A stretch of DNA of 35,595 nucleotides from DASRDR01 sp044867785 (GTDB lineage Bacteria > Methylomirabilota > Methylomirabilia > Rokubacteriales > DASRDR01): the NCBI GenBank assembly GCA_044867785.1, contig JBIOVM010000184.1, positions 1-35,595 on the forward strand, given 5' to 3'. The stretch's first letter is position 1. Each line of letters starts with the position of its first letter. The notes under the pieces were generated by a model, which was not told the DNA's origin, made no database searches, and worked only from the letters and a program-made list of their open reading frames with translations. The position numbers and the translations under genes are program-made. Shown here one piece after another: positions 1 to 8,303 of this stretch.

Positions 1-1298
1 CCCCCCGCCGCGGCCGCCTCCTCTGCCTCCAGCGCCCGAGCGGCGAGCCAGGCTCCGACGGCGGCCAGGATCGCGTCCGCCCGCTCCGCGTGATCGCCGA
101 GCACGTCCCGAAGGCGCTCCACCCCCGCGGCACGGACGCGCGCGGGCGAGTAGAGTCCGTGCTCGATCAGGCGGGGAGCCAGCTCGGCGCCGATCTCCTC
201 GATCTCGCCGAAAGCCGCCTGCCCTTGGGCTCGCTCCTCTTCCTGCTGGCGCCGCTCCTCGGCCAGCTCCGTCTCGCTCTTCACGTCGACCCGCAGGCCC
301 GTCAGCTTCGCGGCGAGCCTGGCGTTCTGGCCCTTCTTGCCGATCGCGAGCGAGAGCTGGCTGTCCGGCACGACGACCAGGGCGGAGCGCTCCTCGCCCT
401 CCCCGGTGATCGTCACCGAGCTCACCTTGGCCGGTGACAGCGCCCGCGACACGAGCGTGAGGAGGTCGTCGGACCACTCGATGATGTCGATCTTCTCGCC
501 CCGGAGCTCCTTCACGATGACCTGGATCCGCGTCCCGCGGAGTCCGACGCAGGCGCCGATCGGGTCGACGTCCCGCTTGGTCGACGCCACGGCAAGCTTG
601 GCCCGCTCCCCCGGCTCTCGCGCGGCGCCCCGCACCTGCACGATGCCCTCGGCGATCTCGGGAATCTCCGTCTCGAACAAGCGCACGAGGAAACCGGGAT
701 GCGCCCGGGAGAGCACCACCTGCGGGCCCTTGGGCGTGTTCTTGACCTCCATGATGTACGCGCGCACTCGGTCGCCGGCCATGTACCGCTCGCCCGGGAT
801 CTGCTCCCGCTCCGGCAGGACCGCCTCGGTCCTGCCCATGTCCAGGATCACCGTGCGCTTCTCGATCCGGTGCACCAGCGCCCGCACGAGGGTCCCCTCG
901 CGGTCCTTGTACTCGGAGAAGATCCCCTGGCGCTCGGCTTCGCGCACCCGCTGCAGGATCACCTGCTTGGCGGTCTGGGCGGCGATCCGGCCGAGCTCCT
1001 TCATCTCCAGCTCGACCTCGACCGTGTCCTCGAGCTGAGCGCCCGGCCGGAGGCGTCGCGCCTCGTCCAGGCTCATCTCGAGCTTGGGATCCGCCACGCG
1101 CTCGACCACGCGCTTCTCGGCGTACACGCGGATCGCGCCCGTCTCCCGGTCGAGCGTCAGGCGGGTGTTGTCGCCCACTCCCATCGTCCGCCTGGAGGCG
1201 GACAGGAGGGCGGACTCCAGCGCCTCGAAGAGGACCTCGGTTGCGATCCCCTTCTCTCGCCCCACCTGCTCGATCGCCAGCTTGAGTTCCCGGTTCAT
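1..1298 (-). CDS. nusA: Transcription termination/antitermination factor NusA (3' end cut by window)
   Basis: NusA binds RNA polymerase and nascent RNA and controls pausing, termination and antitermination. The frame stays open from ATG 1298 to base 1, about 432 codons. The N-terminal polymerase-binding domain (first ~125 residues) is followed by an S1 domain (from about residue 135) and two KH modules, including the KH loops DPIGACVGLRGTRI and LAIGKKGQNARLAARL. After these comes a Glu/Gln-rich linker and the start of a helix-hairpin-helix-like C-terminal tail. AGGAG lies 6 nt before the ATG. The gene starts 14 nt after the rimP stop, the usual rimP-nusA(-infB) order, so infB is expected just outside the window. 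The C-terminus is missing only because the window ends. Confidence 0.96.
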   Translation of the reverse strand, partial: MNRELKLAIEQVGREKGIATEVLFEALESALLSASRRTMGVGDNTRLTLDRETGAIRVYAEKRVVERVADPKLEMSLDEARRLRPGAQLEDTVEVELEMKELGRIAAQTAKQVILQRVREAERQGIFSEYKDREGTLVRALVHRIEKRTVILDMGRTEAVLPEREQIPGERYMAGDRVRAYIMEVKNTPKGPQVVLSRAHPGFLVRLFETEIPEIAEGIVQVRGAAREPGERAKLAVASTKRDVDPIGACVGLRGTRIQVIVKELRGEKIDIIEWSDDLLTLVSRALSPAKVSSVTITGEGEERSALVVVPDSQLSLAIGKKGQNARLAAKLTGLRVDVKSETELAEERRQQEEERAQGQAAFGEIEEIGAELAPRLIEHGLYSPARVRAAGVERLRDVLGDHAERADAILAAVGAWLAARALEAEEAAAAG

Positions 1299-1312
1299 GA
1301 CCGTCTCCTGGC

Positions 1313-1798
1313 TCAGGCGGAGCCCCTCGGCTCCACCTCCAGGCGCACCTTGGTCACGAGGCTGCGGGGGACGCGCCGAAGGCCCTCGGTCGTATCCAGG
1401 GCCAGGGCCCCGCCGTCGGCGAGGACCAGCCGGCCGGTGAGCTCGCGGCGATCGTCCACCGGCTCCCGCGTCCAGACCCGCACGGGGCGGCCGGCCGCCC
1501 AGCGGAGCTCGCGGTCTTTTCGGAGCTCCCGATCGAGTCCGGGCGAGGACACTTCGAGGTCGTAGCTCCCGGGCACCAGGCCCGCGACGTCGATCACGTC
1601 CCCGACTTCACGGGAGAGCTGCTGGCAATCGCCGACCGTCACGCCTCCGGCCTTGTCGACGTAGATCCGCACGGCCATCCGCCGGCCGTTCCCGCGGATG
1701 TCGAGGTCGACGAGCGTGAGCCCGTGAGCCTGGACCACGGGCAGCACGACGGGTTCCACCGCCGCCTCCAGGCTCGCCAGGTCGGTGCTCGTCGCCAC
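1313..1798 (-). CDS. rimP: Ribosome maturation factor RimP
   Basis: RimP assists late assembly of the 30S subunit in the cytoplasm. From the GTG at 1798 the product is 161 aa, close to the family's usual 150-160. Family stretches are visible: GLTLVDLDIRG near the N-terminus, VYVD-like RIYVDKAGGVTVGDC, the SREVGDVIDV helix, YDLEVSSPGLDREL, and the C-terminal SH3-like half. The frame is open further upstream to 1849, but that stretch is encoded by a terminator hairpin. The GTG at 1798 has GGAGG 6-9 nt upstream, which decides the start. It forms a two-gene unit with nusA and is separated from proS by an intrinsic terminator. Confidence 0.94.
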   Translation of the reverse strand: MATSTDLASLEAAVEPVVLPVVQAHGLTLVDLDIRGNGRRMAVRIYVDKAGGVTVGDCQQLSREVGDVIDVAGLVPGSYDLEVSSPGLDRELRKDRELRWAAGRPVRVWTREPVDDRRELTGRLVLADGGALALDTTEGLRRVPRSLVTKVRLEVEPRGSA

Positions 1799-1830
1799 GT
1801 CTCGCCTCCTCCGCGCGCGTCGTCGAACAA

Positions 1831-1853
1831 AAAAGTGGGCATGGCCCACTTTT
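1831..1853 (-). terminator. Intrinsic terminator after proS
   Basis: On the minus strand there is a perfect 10-bp stem AAAAGTGGGC / GCCCACTTTT with a 3-nt loop. It runs straight into two further T residues, giving a six-T tract. It lies about 70 nt past the proS stop and about 33 nt before the rimP start. It should end the rpsB-to-proS transcript. Because it lies in the rimP leader, it could also act as an attenuator if transcription enters from proS. Confidence 0.8.
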
Positions 1854-1921
1854 GAGTCAGCCCTTTACTATACCTCGATCCCGAGGGTCGAGGAATCCCC
1901 TCGCCCCGCGGTGAGGTCGCG

Positions 1922-3622
1922 CTAGAGGTCGTCGGCCAGACGGCGGCCGAGGTCCCGCACCGCGGCCGCCACACCGTCCGGCCGGACGGCGACATCCTGG
2001 CGGTCCCGCCGCGTCCGCACCTCGACCATCCCATCCTTGGCGAGGCGGGCGCCGATGGTCACGCGGATCGGAATGCCGAGAAGGTCGGCATCCTTGAACT
2101 TCACCCCGGGCCGGTCGTCGCGGTCGTCGAGGATCGCCTCGCATCCCGCGGCCCCGATCTCCTGGTACAGGCGCTCCGCCGTCTCTCGCATCGCCGCCTG
2201 CTTCACGTTGACCGGAAGGACGTGGACCTGCGCCGGAGCGATCGACCACGGCCACACGATGCCGTCCGCGTCATGACGCTGCTCCACGGCGGATGCCACG
2301 ATCCGAGCCGGCCCGATCCCGTAGGAGCCCATCACGATCGGCCGCGCCTGTCCCTGCTCGTCGAGGTAGGTCGCGCCGAGGGTCGTCGAGTACTTCGTCC
2401 CGAGCTTGAAGATGTTCCCGACCTCGATGACGCGCTCCACGACGAGCGGCGCCCCGCATTCGGGGCAGCCGTCTCCGGCCTGCGCGAGGTGGAGGTCAGC
2501 GTACCGAGCCGTGAAGTCGCGCCCCGGCCGGATCCCGCGCAAGTGGACCCCTTCGCGGTTCGCGCCGCACACGTAGTCGCCCTCCCCGAGGGTCTCGTCG
2601 GCCACGACCGGCACCGCCGCCCCGGCCGGGCCCACCGACCCGACCGGCGCGCCGAGCGCGTCGCGCACCTCGTCGGGGTGCGCGGAACGAACCTCCCCGC
2701 CCAGGAGCCGGGCCAGCTTCTTCTCGTGGAGCTGCTGGTCCCCGCGGACCAGCGCCAGCACCGGGCCCGAGGGTCCCACGAAGAGCAGGCTCTTGATCGT
2801 CTGCGCCGGCTCGATCCCGAGCAGGGCGCACACGTCGGCGATGGTCCGGACCCCCGGCGTGGGGACTTCCGACCGAGGCTCCCCGGAGAACCGCGGGGTG
2901 GGCGGACGCGACCGCGCGAGCTCCACGTTGGCGGCGTATCCGCACGACTGACAGCGCGCGATCTCGTCCTCGCCGGCCGGGCTCGGCGCCATGAACTCGT
3001 GCGCGCCCAGGCCACCCATCATGCCGACGTCGGACTCGACGACGTGGAAGACGAGGCCCGCGCGGCGGAAGATCTTCTCGTACGCCTCCTTCTGGCGGTC
3101 GTAGGCGACCGCCAGCGCGGCCTCGTCCACGTCCAGCGTGTAGGCGTCCTTCATCCAGAACTCCCGCGTCCGCAGCACGCCGGACCGGGGGCGCGCCTCG
3201 TCACGCTCCTTCGTCTGGATCTGGTACCAGACCTGCGGCAGCTCCCGGTACGAGCGGATCTCCTTGGACGCGAGCCAGGCGACCACCTCCTCGTGCGTCA
3301 TGCCGAGGCACATGTCGCGGCCGTGGCGATCCTTGAGCCGGAACATCTCGTCCTTGATGTCGTACCAGCGGCCCGACTGCTGCCAGAGCTCGGCCGGATG
3401 GAGCACCGGCATGGTGATCTCCTGGCCGCCGATCGCGTTCATCTCCTCGCGGATGATGGCGTTGACCTTGTCGATCGAGCGCTGACCGAGCGGGAGATAC
3501 ACGTAGACGCCGGCGGTCAGCTGGCGCACCAGGCCGGCGCGGACCATCAGGCGATGGCTGACCGCCTCGGCATCGGCCGGATCCTCTCGGAGGGTCGGGA
3601 TGAACGACGAAGTCCAGCGCAT
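1922..3622 (-). CDS. proS: Prolyl-tRNA synthetase, bacterial type with editing domain
   Basis: This is a class II aminoacyl-tRNA synthetase that charges tRNA-Pro. At 566 aa it matches the long bacterial form. Visible parts are the N-terminal catalytic core (TSSFIPTLREDPADAEAVSH, then motif 1 with LPLGQRSIDKVNAII), motif 2 (TKERDEARPRSGVLRTREF, FWMKDAYTLD), and a Cys pair (CQSCGYAANVE). An inserted YbaK-like editing domain follows at about residues 240-390 (KSLLFV, LVRGDQQLHEKKL). Motif 3 (MGSYGIGPARIVAS) and the anticodon-binding domain (HVLPVNVK) complete the protein. GGGAG lies about 8 nt before ATG 3622. It follows the ferredoxin gene by 49 nt and is the last gene before the terminator at 1831-1853. 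Confidence 0.97.
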   Translation of the reverse strand: MRWTSSFIPTLREDPADAEAVSHRLMVRAGLVRQLTAGVYVYLPLGQRSIDKVNAIIREEMNAIGGQEITMPVLHPAELWQQSGRWYDIKDEMFRLKDRHGRDMCLGMTHEEVVAWLASKEIRSYRELPQVWYQIQTKERDEARPRSGVLRTREFWMKDAYTLDVDEAALAVAYDRQKEAYEKIFRRAGLVFHVVESDVGMMGGLGAHEFMAPSPAGEDEIARCQSCGYAANVELARSRPPTPRFSGEPRSEVPTPGVRTIADVCALLGIEPAQTIKSLLFVGPSGPVLALVRGDQQLHEKKLARLLGGEVRSAHPDEVRDALGAPVGSVGPAGAAVPVVADETLGEGDYVCGANREGVHLRGIRPGRDFTARYADLHLAQAGDGCPECGAPLVVERVIEVGNIFKLGTKYSTTLGATYLDEQGQARPIVMGSYGIGPARIVASAVEQRHDADGIVWPWSIAPAQVHVLPVNVKQAAMRETAERLYQEIGAAGCEAILDDRDDRPGVKFKDADLLGIPIRVTIGARLAKDGMVEVRTRRDRQDVAVRPDGVAAAVRDLGRRLADDL

Positions 3623-3671
3623 GGCCTTGGCTCCCTCGGGTCGGAACGGGGCGGCCGTCGCCGCCGCCGGA

Positions 3672-4007
3672 TCAGTGCGACGCCTTGGCGACGACGTTCG
3701 GGCCGGGCTTGCCGGGATGGTAGAGCAGGCGCTCGATCGGCTTGCCGCCGATCAGATGCGACTGGACGATCTCCTGGAGGTCCTCCGGCTGGACCCCCGT
3801 GTACCAGACGTCCTCCGGGTACACGATGATCATGGGGCCGTTCCCGCACTGCGAGAAGCACCCGGCCTTGTTGATCCGGATCCGCTCGTGCAGGCCGGCT
3901 TTGGCGATCTCGGCGCGCATCGCCTTGACGTACCCCTCCGTGTCGCCCTGGGTCGGGCACGTGCTGCCGGTCGTGCAGACGAAGACGTGGCGCGCGTACT
4001 GACCCAT
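3672..4007 (-). CDS. Thioredoxin-fold [2Fe-2S] ferredoxin
   Basis: The product is 111 aa. Cysteines at C11, C17, C50 and C54 fit the C-x(n)-C ... C-x3-C spacing of thioredoxin-like [2Fe-2S] ferredoxins (the NuoE C-terminal/Aquifex Fd4-type fold). The surrounding motifs HVFVCTTGSTCP and INKAGCFSQCGNGPMIIVYPE are typical. It is presumably a soluble one-electron carrier. The ATG at 4007 lies 3 nt after the rseP stop, so the two are almost certainly cotranscribed, and proS follows at 49 nt. In many bacteria ispG occupies this place between rseP and proS. A role as electron donor to an iron-sulfur enzyme such as IspG/IspH is a guess from that position. Confidence 0.9.
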   Translation of the reverse strand: MGQYARHVFVCTTGSTCPTQGDTEGYVKAMRAEIAKAGLHERIRINKAGCFSQCGNGPMIIVYPEDVWYTGVQPEDLQEIVQSHLIGGKPIERLLYHPGKPGPNVVAKASH

Positions 4008-4010
4008 GGG

Positions 4011-5495
4011 CTACCGGAACATCTTTCCGACCGGCGGAAGAAGCCGCGTCAAGTCGTTGAACAGGGCGAACACCATGAGGAGCAGGAGCAGGGCGAGGCC
4101 GATCTGCTGGGCGATCTCGCGCTTGCGCAAGGACAGCGGCCGGCCCAGGACTCCCTCGATGGCGAAGAAGAGGAGGTGCCCGCCGTCCAGCATCGGAACG
4201 GGCAGGAGATTCAGGATCGCCAGGTTGACGCTGATCAGCGCCACGAAGAACGCGTACGAGACGACGCCCTGCTGCGCCTGCTGGCCGGCGACCATGCTGA
4301 TCTGGAGCGGGCCTCCGATGTTCGAGGCCGGGATCGTCCCGGTGATGAGCTTCCAGATGGACACGACCGTGATCGCGGTGACGTCCCACGTCCGCGCCAC
4401 GCCGCGCGCGACCGCCGACACGGGATTCATCCGCTTGAACGTCTGGGACGTGGCGGTCGCGATGCCGATGCGCCCGACCCGCGTCTCGTTGCCGAGCGGG
4501 TCCCGGTCCACCTCGATCTTCGGGGTGACGGTGACGTCCATGCGAGAGTCACCCCGCTCGATCCCGAGCGTGAGGGTCTCCTCGGCCTTGGCCGAGATCA
4601 GCTCCGCCAGCTCGTCCCACGTCTCGATCGGCTGCCCGTTCAGCGAGACGACCCGGTCGCGCGGCTGGATCCCCGCCTCGGCGGCCGGCATCCCGGCGCG
4701 CACCTCGCCCACCACCGGCGGCAGGTACGGGCGAGCGCCGATGCTCCACGCCTCGGCCGGCTCGTTGAACGGGGTCTTCACCGGCACCTTGCGGGGAGTC
4801 ACGCTGACGTCCTGCCGCGTTCCGTCCCGCACGATGGTCACGGCGAGCGGCCGCCCATTCGCCGCCACCACGGCCTCCTCGACCTCGCCCCAGTGCTCGA
4901 CCGGCCGCCCGTCGATCGCCACGACCCGGTCCCGGGGGCGGAGCCCGGCCTGGGCGGCGGCGGAGTCCGGCGTCGTCCGCCCGACGACCGGCTCGATGAC
5001 GGGCACGCCGACCGCCACGAACACGATCGAGAAGATCGCGGCGGCCAGGACGAAGTTCATGCCCGGACCGGCGAAGACGATGAGGAAGCGCGCCCACAGC
5101 GGCTTCGTCGCGAACGACTTGGCGGGATCGGCCGGCGGCGTCTCGGTCGTGGGGTGGATCGCGTCCTCGCCGTGCGCCTCCTCGCCGGTCATCTTCACGT
5201 ACCCGCCCAGCGGCACGATGGAGATGCAGTACTCCGTCTCGCCGCGCCGGAACGAGAAGATCCGCGGGCCGAAGCCGAGGGAGAAGCGCTCGACCCCCAC
5301 GCCCATGGCCTTGGCGACCATGAAGTGGCCTAGCTCGTGGATGAAGATCAGGATGCCCAGGGCCACCACGGCGCTGACCACGTAGTCGAGCGCCCCGGCT
5401 CCGCTGAGGAAGGCGGCGGTGAAGCCCTCGACGAGCAGCGGGCCGGCGAGGGCGAGCGACAGGGCCACGCCGGGTCGCGGCTTCCGCAGGCGCAT
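4011..5495 (-). CDS. rseP: RseP-type site-2 zinc metalloprotease with two PDZ domains
   Basis: An intramembrane zinc protease that cleaves anti-sigma factors and leftover signal peptides in the inner membrane. It is 494 aa from the ATG at 5495. The zinc motif HELGH is at residues 53-57 inside the first strong membrane segment, after a ~37-residue extension that also looks hydrophobic. Next come GGYVKM, a membrane segment (FLIVFAGPGMNF), two PDZ domains (GLRPRDRVVAIDG and GIQPRDRVVSLNG), and the third zinc ligand region NLLPVPMLDGGHLLF. A final membrane helix closes the protein. The reading frame remains open upstream through dxr and cdsA, but the ATG just 5 nt after the dxr stop is the sensible start. 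A shorter start nearer HELGH cannot be excluded. Confidence 0.95.
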   Translation of the reverse strand: MRLRKPRPGVALSLALAGPLLVEGFTAAFLSGAGALDYVVSAVVALGILIFIHELGHFMVAKAMGVGVERFSLGFGPRIFSFRRGETEYCISIVPLGGYVKMTGEEAHGEDAIHPTTETPPADPAKSFATKPLWARFLIVFAGPGMNFVLAAAIFSIVFVAVGVPVIEPVVGRTTPDSAAAQAGLRPRDRVVAIDGRPVEHWGEVEEAVVAANGRPLAVTIVRDGTRQDVSVTPRKVPVKTPFNEPAEAWSIGARPYLPPVVGEVRAGMPAAEAGIQPRDRVVSLNGQPIETWDELAELISAKAEETLTLGIERGDSRMDVTVTPKIEVDRDPLGNETRVGRIGIATATSQTFKRMNPVSAVARGVARTWDVTAITVVSIWKLITGTIPASNIGGPLQISMVAGQQAQQGVVSYAFFVALISVNLAILNLLPVPMLDGGHLLFFAIEGVLGRPLSLRKREIAQQIGLALLLLLMVFALFNDLTRLLPPVGKMFR

Positions 5496-5500
5496 GCCGG

Positions 5501-6679
5501 TCAGCGCCGCACCGAGCCGGCCGCGATGCCGGCCATGGCGTCCTCGGTCCACCGGCGCACCGAGCCGTCCAGGTCGAGGCACGCGCCGAGGTCGGCGGCC
5601 TTGGCGCCCGCGTGGGCGTCCAGGGACTCGCCGATGAGCCTCGGAATGTCCCGGAAGCCGCATCGGCCGTCGAGGAACGCCGCGACCGCCACCTCGTTGG
5701 TGGCGTTCAGGACGAGCGGCGCGGCGCCGCCGGCCTTGCCCGCCTGCCGGGCGAGGGCAAGGCACGGAAACGCCGCCTCGTCGGGCGCCTCGAATGTCAG
5801 CGCGCCCAGCCGCACCAGATCGAGCTCGGGGGCCGGGCACGGCAGCCGGTCCGGATACGCGAGCGCGTAGAGGATCGGGATCCCCATGTCGGGCATGCCG
5901 AGCTGGGCGAGCACGGATCGGTCCACGAACTCGACCATCGAGTGCACGATCGACTGGGGATGCACGATCACGTCGATCCGCTCGAAGGGCACTCCGAACA
6001 GCCAGTGCGCTTCGAGCACCTCGAGGCCCTTGTTCATGAGGGTCGCCGAGTCGATCGTGATCTTCGCGCCCATCCGCCACGTCGGGTGGCGCAGGGCCTG
6101 GGCCGTCGTCACGCCCTCGAGCTCCGCCACCGACCACCCGCGAAAGGGCCCGCCCGACGCGGTGAGCACGAGCCGGCGAACCTCGCGCGACGCCGAGCCC
6201 GCCAGGCACTGGAAGATGGCGCTGTGCTCGGAGTCGACCGGAAGCAAACGGACGCCGTGCTCGCGGGCGGCGCGCGTCATGAGCCCCCCCGCCATCACGA
6301 GGGTCTCCTTGTTCGCGAGGGCGACGGTGCGACCGGCTCGGATCGCGGCGAGCGTGGGCACGAGCCCCGCCGCCCCGACCACCGCCGACAGGACAACGTC
6401 GGCCGGAACCTCCGCGGCGACGGCCGCCAGGCCTTCCGGCCCGCCGAGGAGCTCCGGCCGCGGCGGCGCCAGCTCGCGGGCGAGACGGTCGACGGCGCTC
6501 CGGTCGAGGAGCGCCACCGCCGTCGGCCGGTGGAGACGGACTTGCTCGGCGACCCGGGCCACGTCGGACCCGCGCGCGGCCAGCCCGCCCACGCGGAACT
6601 GGTCCGGAAATGCGGCGACGAGCTCGAGGGTGCGCCGACCGACGGATCCGGTCGCGCCCAGCACGGTGACGGTCTTCAC
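5501..6679 (-). CDS. dxr: 1-deoxy-D-xylulose 5-phosphate reductoisomerase
   Basis: DXR (IspC) converts DXP to 2-C-methyl-D-erythritol 4-phosphate with NADPH, the committed step of the MEP isoprenoid pathway. At 392 aa it is the usual length. Motifs seen in order are the NADPH loop GATGSVG (usually GSTGSIG), ALANKETLV, the metal and substrate site PVDSEHSAIFQ, TASGGPF, HPTWRMGAKITIDSATLMNKGLE, HPQSIVHSMV and NEVAVAAFL. The start is GTG at 6679 with only a distant GAGG, so initiation may depend on coupling to cdsA, which ends 15 nt upstream. rseP follows after 5 nt. With uppS and cdsA it links isoprenoid precursor supply to undecaprenyl and phospholipid synthesis. Confidence 0.97.
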   Translation of the reverse strand: MKTVTVLGATGSVGRRTLELVAAFPDQFRVGGLAARGSDVARVAEQVRLHRPTAVALLDRSAVDRLARELAPPRPELLGGPEGLAAVAAEVPADVVLSAVVGAAGLVPTLAAIRAGRTVALANKETLVMAGGLMTRAAREHGVRLLPVDSEHSAIFQCLAGSASREVRRLVLTASGGPFRGWSVAELEGVTTAQALRHPTWRMGAKITIDSATLMNKGLEVLEAHWLFGVPFERIDVIVHPQSIVHSMVEFVDRSVLAQLGMPDMGIPILYALAYPDRLPCPAPELDLVRLGALTFEAPDEAAFPCLALARQAGKAGGAAPLVLNATNEVAVAAFLDGRCGFRDIPRLIGESLDAHAGAKAADLGACLDLDGSVRRWTEDAMAGIAAGSVRR

Positions 6680-6694
6680 GTGGGTGATCGCGCC

Positions 6695-7495
6695 TCAGTG
6701 TGCTCCAGCGAAGTAGAGCCAATAATACAGGGCCGGCACGTTGAAGAGCAAGGAGTCGAGGCGGTCCAGGACGCCGCCGTGACCGGGAATGACCTGCCCC
6801 GCGTCCTTCGCGCCCGCGCTGCGCTTGAGGAACGACTCGCTCAGGTCCCCGAGCTGTCCGACGACGCCGAGCAGGATCCCGACCGTCACCGCCTCCGGGA
6901 GCGCGAGCCCCACGAAGGACGCGCCGAGCAGCGCGGCCGCGATCGACGCGATGACCTGCGCCACTCCACCCTCCACCGTCTTCCCCGGCGAGATGCGCGG
7001 CGCCAGGCGGCGACGGCCGAACCGGCGGCCGATGAAGTACGCGGCCGACTCGCCGCACCAGGTGACGCCCAGGGCGAACAGCGTCCAGGCGCGCCCGCCC
7101 GGCAGCGCGCGGAGCCAGATCGCGTGGCCGAGAAGCCACGCGCAGTAGCACACGCCGAGCAGGGTCAGGGTCACGCCAGCCCACGCTCGCTCCGACCCCG
7201 CGTCGCGCCGGACCCCGAGCGCCACCGCGACGATCACCGCGAGCGACAAGGCAAGCGGGAGCATCACCGGATGGTCCTCCGCCGCGAAGGCGAGGACGAC
7301 CAGCGCCCCGAGCGCCAGACCGACGCCCCGGTCGGCCTCGACCCCCACCGCGCGGAACATCTCGTAGAGCTCGCGCTGGGCGCCCAGCGCGAAGCCGAGC
7401 ACGAGGAGCGTGTAGAGCCACGCCGGTCCCCACGCGAGGACGAGGACGAGGACTGGGATGCCGACGAGAGCGCTCAGGACGCGCTGGACGAGCAC
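6695..7495 (-). CDS. cdsA: Phosphatidate cytidylyltransferase
   Basis: CdsA makes CDP-diacylglycerol from phosphatidate and CTP in the inner membrane. From GTG 7495 the product is 266 aa, the usual size, with about seven or eight hydrophobic segments. The diagnostic C-terminal signature is intact as SFLKRSAGAKDAG followed by PGHGGVLDRLDS. ISPGKTVEGG, another family motif, lies before it. The frame is open further upstream, antisense-like over uppS, so the start was placed just after the uppS stop (31 nt). GGGAG is close, about 3 nt before the GTG, so the exact start is less certain than the identity. Confidence 0.95.
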   Translation of the reverse strand: MLVQRVLSALVGIPVLVLVLAWGPAWLYTLLVLGFALGAQRELYEMFRAVGVEADRGVGLALGALVVLAFAAEDHPVMLPLALSLAVIVAVALGVRRDAGSERAWAGVTLTLLGVCYCAWLLGHAIWLRALPGGRAWTLFALGVTWCGESAAYFIGRRFGRRRLAPRISPGKTVEGGVAQVIASIAAALLGASFVGLALPEAVTVGILLGVVGQLGDLSESFLKRSAGAKDAGQVIPGHGGVLDRLDSLLFNVPALYYWLYFAGAH

Positions 7496-7526
7496 GGGCT
7501 CCCGGACGCGGCGGCTCGGCCGCCGC

Positions 7527-8303
7527 CTACAAGCCCCCGAACCGGCGAGAGCGGCGCTGGTACTCGGCGACCGCGCCGTACAGATCCTGGGGCGCGAAAT
7601 CCGGCCAGAGGGTCGGCAGGACGACGAGCTCGGTGTAGGCCACCTGCCAGAGGAGGAAGTTCGACAGCCGGTACTCGCCGCTGGTCCGGATGAGGAGGTC
7701 GGGATCCGGCACGCCGGCCGTGTCGAGCGCGGCGCCGATCGCCGCCTCGTCGATCGCCTCGGGCGCCAGCTCGCCCCGCGAGACCCGAACCGCCAAGCTG
7801 CGCACCGCACGGACCAGCTCCCGCCGCCCCCCGTAGTTGAGCGCGATCTGGAGCGTGAGGCCCGTGTTCCCCTGCGTGGCCAGAACGGCGCGCTCCACGC
7901 TTCGCCGCACGCCGTCGGCCAGAGTATCCAGCTCGCCGAGCGCCCGGAGCCGCACGTTGTTCTCGATCAGGCCGGGAAGCTCCTCGTCGACCGAGCTCTC
8001 CAGGAGCCGCATGAGGAAGCTCACTTCGGCGGCCGGCCGAGTCCAGTTCTCGGAGGAGAACGCGTACAGCGTCAGGACCTCGATGCCGAGCCGGCCGGCC
8101 GTGCGGACCGTCTGCCGCGCCGTCCGCACCCCTTCCCGGTGGCCGGCGACCCGCGGTAGGCCGCGGAGGCCCGCCCACCGCCAGTTGCCGTCCATGATCA
8201 CGGCGACGTGCCGCGGCAGCGGCTGCTGGCGGATCGAGTCGAGCAGGGCGGCGGCGGCGGCGGTGGGCGCGTCCGCCGCCGAGCCGGGAGCGTCGGCGGT
8301 CAA
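7527..8303 (-). CDS. uppS: Undecaprenyl diphosphate synthase (cis-prenyltransferase)
   Basis: UppS condenses isopentenyl units onto farnesyl diphosphate to make the C55 lipid carrier for peptidoglycan and O-antigen. At 258 aa it is the normal length. Family motifs are HVAVIMDGNWRWA (residues 32-44, catalytic D38), LYAFSSENW, LQIALNYGGR and the C-terminal RTSGEYRLSNFLLWQ. The residue after Asn40 is Trp where most UppS have Gly (DGNGRW) and eukaryotic relatives have Arg. The start is a TTG whose last bases overlap the frr stop (TTGA), indicating translational coupling. There is no better-placed start that keeps the N-terminus. cdsA follows at 31 nt. Confidence 0.96.
   Translation of the reverse strand: MTADAPGSAADAPTAAAAALLDSIRQQPLPRHVAVIMDGNWRWAGLRGLPRVAGHREGVRTARQTVRTAGRLGIEVLTLYAFSSENWTRPAAEVSFLMRLLESSVDEELPGLIENNVRLRALGELDTLADGVRRSVERAVLATQGNTGLTLQIALNYGGRRELVRAVRSLAVRVSRGELAPEAIDEAAIGAALDTAGVPDPDLLIRTSGEYRLSNFLLWQVAYTELVVLPTLWPDFAPQDLYGAVAEYQRRSRRFGGL

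Noticed and set aside
1867..1872. TATAGT on the minus strand as a rimP promoter -10
   Set aside because: It is followed directly by the proS terminator hairpin at 1831-1853, which would stop transcription within about 30 nt. The -35 match (TTCCTC) is poor.
5496..7433. The long upstream extension of the rseP frame
   Set aside because: This part is overlapped by dxr and cdsA, which have their full motif sets; the extension is low-complexity and Arg-rich.
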